This document shows positions 38,740 to 40,102 of a DNA stretch of 40,102 nucleotides, one piece after another. The stretch comes from a virus: positions 1-40,102 of IMG/VR virus record IMGVR_UViG_3300005289_000602, one strand, 5' to 3'. Numbering within the stretch: the first letter of the stretch is position 1; every line of letters starts with the position of its first letter. Made by a program: the position numbers and the translations under genes. The notes under the pieces are model-generated. The model was not told the DNA's origin. It was given only the letters and a program-made list of their open reading frames with translations, and did not search any database.

Positions 38740-39435
38740 ATGACAATTCACCTGACAGGCTTCAAAGCCTCAACTGTAATAAAGCCATCAAGAGATACAC
38801 AGATCGAGATAGGCGACCTTAAAGACACCTTTCAGGCCATTTGCGACATTATCCCCCACGACAAGGATGTTCCGACATATTGGTGCATGAACAGCTACGA
38901 TCCAGCGGGGAAGCATAATAAGCAAAGCGTCAGGCAACTCACTGGCATCATATTGGAATATGAGTTGCGCTATGCCAAAGACCTCATAGCAGCACTCAAG
39001 GACATACCTTGGCATTATCTGCTTGTGGAAACGGAACGCAAAAGCGGGCCAGGCATCAGCCTATTTTTCCCGCTCGCGTTTGAGCCAGATATAGGCCGCT
39101 ACATGCGTATTGCGGGCGTCCTGGCCTATCAGCTTGGCGTCTATGGGTTGAGCCACGGCAGCGGCACACCAACATTCCTCGTCAAACTGGCTGGTGGACA
39201 GCAGATAGCAGAGAGTGCAGGCCCAGCCATAAGCATGAGTTTCATCAAAGAGACGTGGGACATTGGGGAAGCGTCAAAGACGGCGCTGGACGACTTTCAG
39301 GGGCCAAAGCCTGTCAAACAAGGAGCGAGCGAATTCGTCGTTCACGCTGACAAGTTCATCATCAAGGCAAATGGCAAGGAGCAGCAGATTGCATCCCATT
39401 TCAGAATGCTCGCCGATCTTTTTGACCCTGAGTAA
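38740..39435 (+). CDS. Possible primase-related (AEP-like) protein, 231 aa
   Basis: Family not certain. The segment SVRQLTGIILEYELRYAKDL and then a LLVETERKSGPGISLFFPL block recall the N-terminal part of archaeo-eukaryotic primase-type proteins (an acidic pair after a hydrophobic strand, then a strand ending in a basic patch). Here the first acidic site reads E-Y-E instead of D-x-D. Later PTFLVKLAGG would correspond to a following strand. The last third is polar. If correct, it would be a minimal primase in a phage with few replication genes; otherwise an unknown soluble protein. It ends in a strong terminator. Confidence 0.55.
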   Translation: MTIHLTGFKASTVIKPSRDTQIEIGDLKDTFQAICDIIPHDKDVPTYWCMNSYDPAGKHNKQSVRQLTGIILEYELRYAKDLIAALKDIPWHYLLVETERKSGPGISLFFPLAFEPDIGRYMRIAGVLAYQLGVYGLSHGSGTPTFLVKLAGGQQIAESAGPAISMSFIKETWDIGEASKTALDDFQGPKPVKQGASEFVVHADKFIIKANGKEQQIASHFRMLADLFDPE

Positions 39436-39450
39436 GCAGCCAAAGAAATA

Positions 39451-39483
39451 CCCGCCCCAGACACGACTGAGGCGGGCTTTTTT
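39451..39483 (+). terminator. Rho-independent terminator
   Basis: CCCGCC (39451-39456) pairs with GGCGGG (39471-39476) with a 14-base loop and a run of six or more T. It lies between convergent genes. On the other strand it is A-rich upstream, so it may serve in both directions. Confidence 0.8.
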
Positions 39484-39490
39484 GTGAGTG

Positions 39491-39844
39491 TTAGGCTTTG
39501 AGCGTTCCAGCAGCCCTTGCTTCCGCCGCATAGGCTGACAGCGTTTTATCAGGCTGGAAATACAAGTCCTGTTCCAGACGGAAAACTCCACCAATGCGGG
39601 CGGCGGCTAACTCGTCCATCGAGACATATCCCATCTCAGGGCATCCAAACCCCAAATCAGTGATGCCAAAGGCTAAGCCGTCCTCGTCGCATTCAGTTAG
39701 CAGGATCGTGATAGCCCCGCCAAACAGCTTCACGACAGGCTCAAAATCTCGCTCTCCTGCCGTTCCTTTCAACGGCTGCTGCTCTTTCCAGTTATCATGC
39801 AGCTTGAGAACATCAGCAGCGCGTATCATATTTTTCCATTCCAT
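39491..39844 (-). CDS. DUF2958 family protein, 117 aa
   Basis: The pattern PVVKLFGGAITILLTECDED, then GLAFGITDLGFGCPEMGYVS, a DELAAARI helix and a late LYFQPDKTLSAYAAEARAAG, is that of DUF2958, a family common on mobile elements and of unknown function. ATG 39844 is preceded by AGGAG; the longer reading from 39889 adds 15 residues without a ribosome site. It is the only gene here with a typical plasmid or conjugative-element family assignment. Confidence 0.82.
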   Translation of the reverse strand: MEWKNMIRAADVLKLHDNWKEQQPLKGTAGERDFEPVVKLFGGAITILLTECDEDGLAFGITDLGFGCPEMGYVSMDELAAARIGGVFRLEQDLYFQPDKTLSAYAAEARAAGTLKA

Positions 39845-39979
39845 CTGTTGGCTCCTTTTGTTTGTGCCAACAGACTCACCTAAATCCATCTTCCTTGATT
39901 GCGATAGAAAAAGGCATCGAAGGTATCGACTTCAAGACTCGTTAGTTCAGACTGACATTCTAACTTAAAGGAGAATGTT

Positions 39980-40102
39980 ATGTTTAAGCCGTGGGAGAAG
40001 TTGATTTTAATTGCAGGCGCATTGTGCATTGTTGGACAGTTTGCGTTTACGTCTGAGAATGAGATTTATCCGAAAGAAGCTACACACTTTGCTTCTAAAT
40101 AA
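39980..40102 (+). CDS. Tiny membrane protein, 40 aa
   Basis: ATG 39980 follows AAAGGAGAA and the ORF ends at the last base of the window. The protein (MFKPWEKLILIAGALCIVGQ, then FAFTSENEIYPKEATHFASK) has one membrane helix (about 8-24) and a polar tail. No homologue is recognised. The strong ribosome site makes it a plausible real gene. The function is unknown. Confidence 0.55.
   Translation: MFKPWEKLILIAGALCIVGQFAFTSENEIYPKEATHFASK

Noticed and set aside
1-40102. tRNA and rRNA genes
   Set aside because: No cloverleaf-like or ribosomal sequence was noticed in the gene-free stretches by eye; a covariance-model search would be needed for certainty.

Overview
The window is an almost complete tailed-phage genome, either a prophage or a phage chromosome cut at gene edges, with a lambda-like siphovirus layout. 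The tail-tip genes resemble lambda M, L, K, I and J, which points to a Gram-negative host. Mid-range base composition, AAGGAA-type ribosome sites and an HK97-style head are compatible with a proteobacterium, perhaps an alphaproteobacterium, but the host cannot be fixed from the sequence alone.

Layout. 1-1590 is a large serine integrase, facing an unknown gene (1612-2478, minus). 2588-4782 is a rightward early cluster of five unknown small proteins, two of them with strongly structured leaders, closed by a two-way terminator. 4855-5863 (minus) holds an unknown Lys/Ala-rich protein and a catalytic-domain-only tyrosine recombinase. 5999-6857 is a small operon with a helix-turn-helix protein. 6961-9697 looks like accessory cargo: a membrane-anchored protein with a possible degenerate exonuclease fold, an AbiTii-type abortive-infection protein paired with a small membrane protein, and an unknown gene. 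9698-10265 is a repeat-rich control region without a convincing gene. 10266-11003 (minus) is a lipoprotein.

11064-36046 is the rightward morphogenesis block: membrane protein, probable small terminase, large terminase, portal, prohead protease, major capsid protein, four connector or completion proteins, tail tube, tail chaperones joined by a -1 frameshift (not visible as an ordinary ORF), tape measure, M, L and K proteins, an I-J fusion with the distal part of J as a separate gene, a fibre chaperone, two fibre-like proteins sharing a duplicated module, and a membrane/coiled-coil protein. 36043-37351 (minus) holds two unknown genes. 37352-38228 is an 877-base non-coding region with an eight-unit array of 8-bp sites on an 11-bp pitch, large palindromes and an AT-rich tract, so an origin or operator. 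38229-40102 carries a holin-like protein, a 52-residue gene, a possible primase-related protein, a DUF2958 protein and a tiny membrane protein.

The most striking feature is a recurring TAAATA box, usually followed by C, T or A, just upstream of morphogenesis, lysis and replication-like genes and on the matching strand. It resembles the T4 late-promoter core TATAAATA and has no obvious -35 partner. Many copies sit in or beside hairpins that bury the ribosome-binding site or start codon of the next gene. It is absent from the early and accessory clusters, so it may define a late regulon with coupled transcriptional and translational control. No endolysin, classical repressor, DNA polymerase or helicase was recognised.
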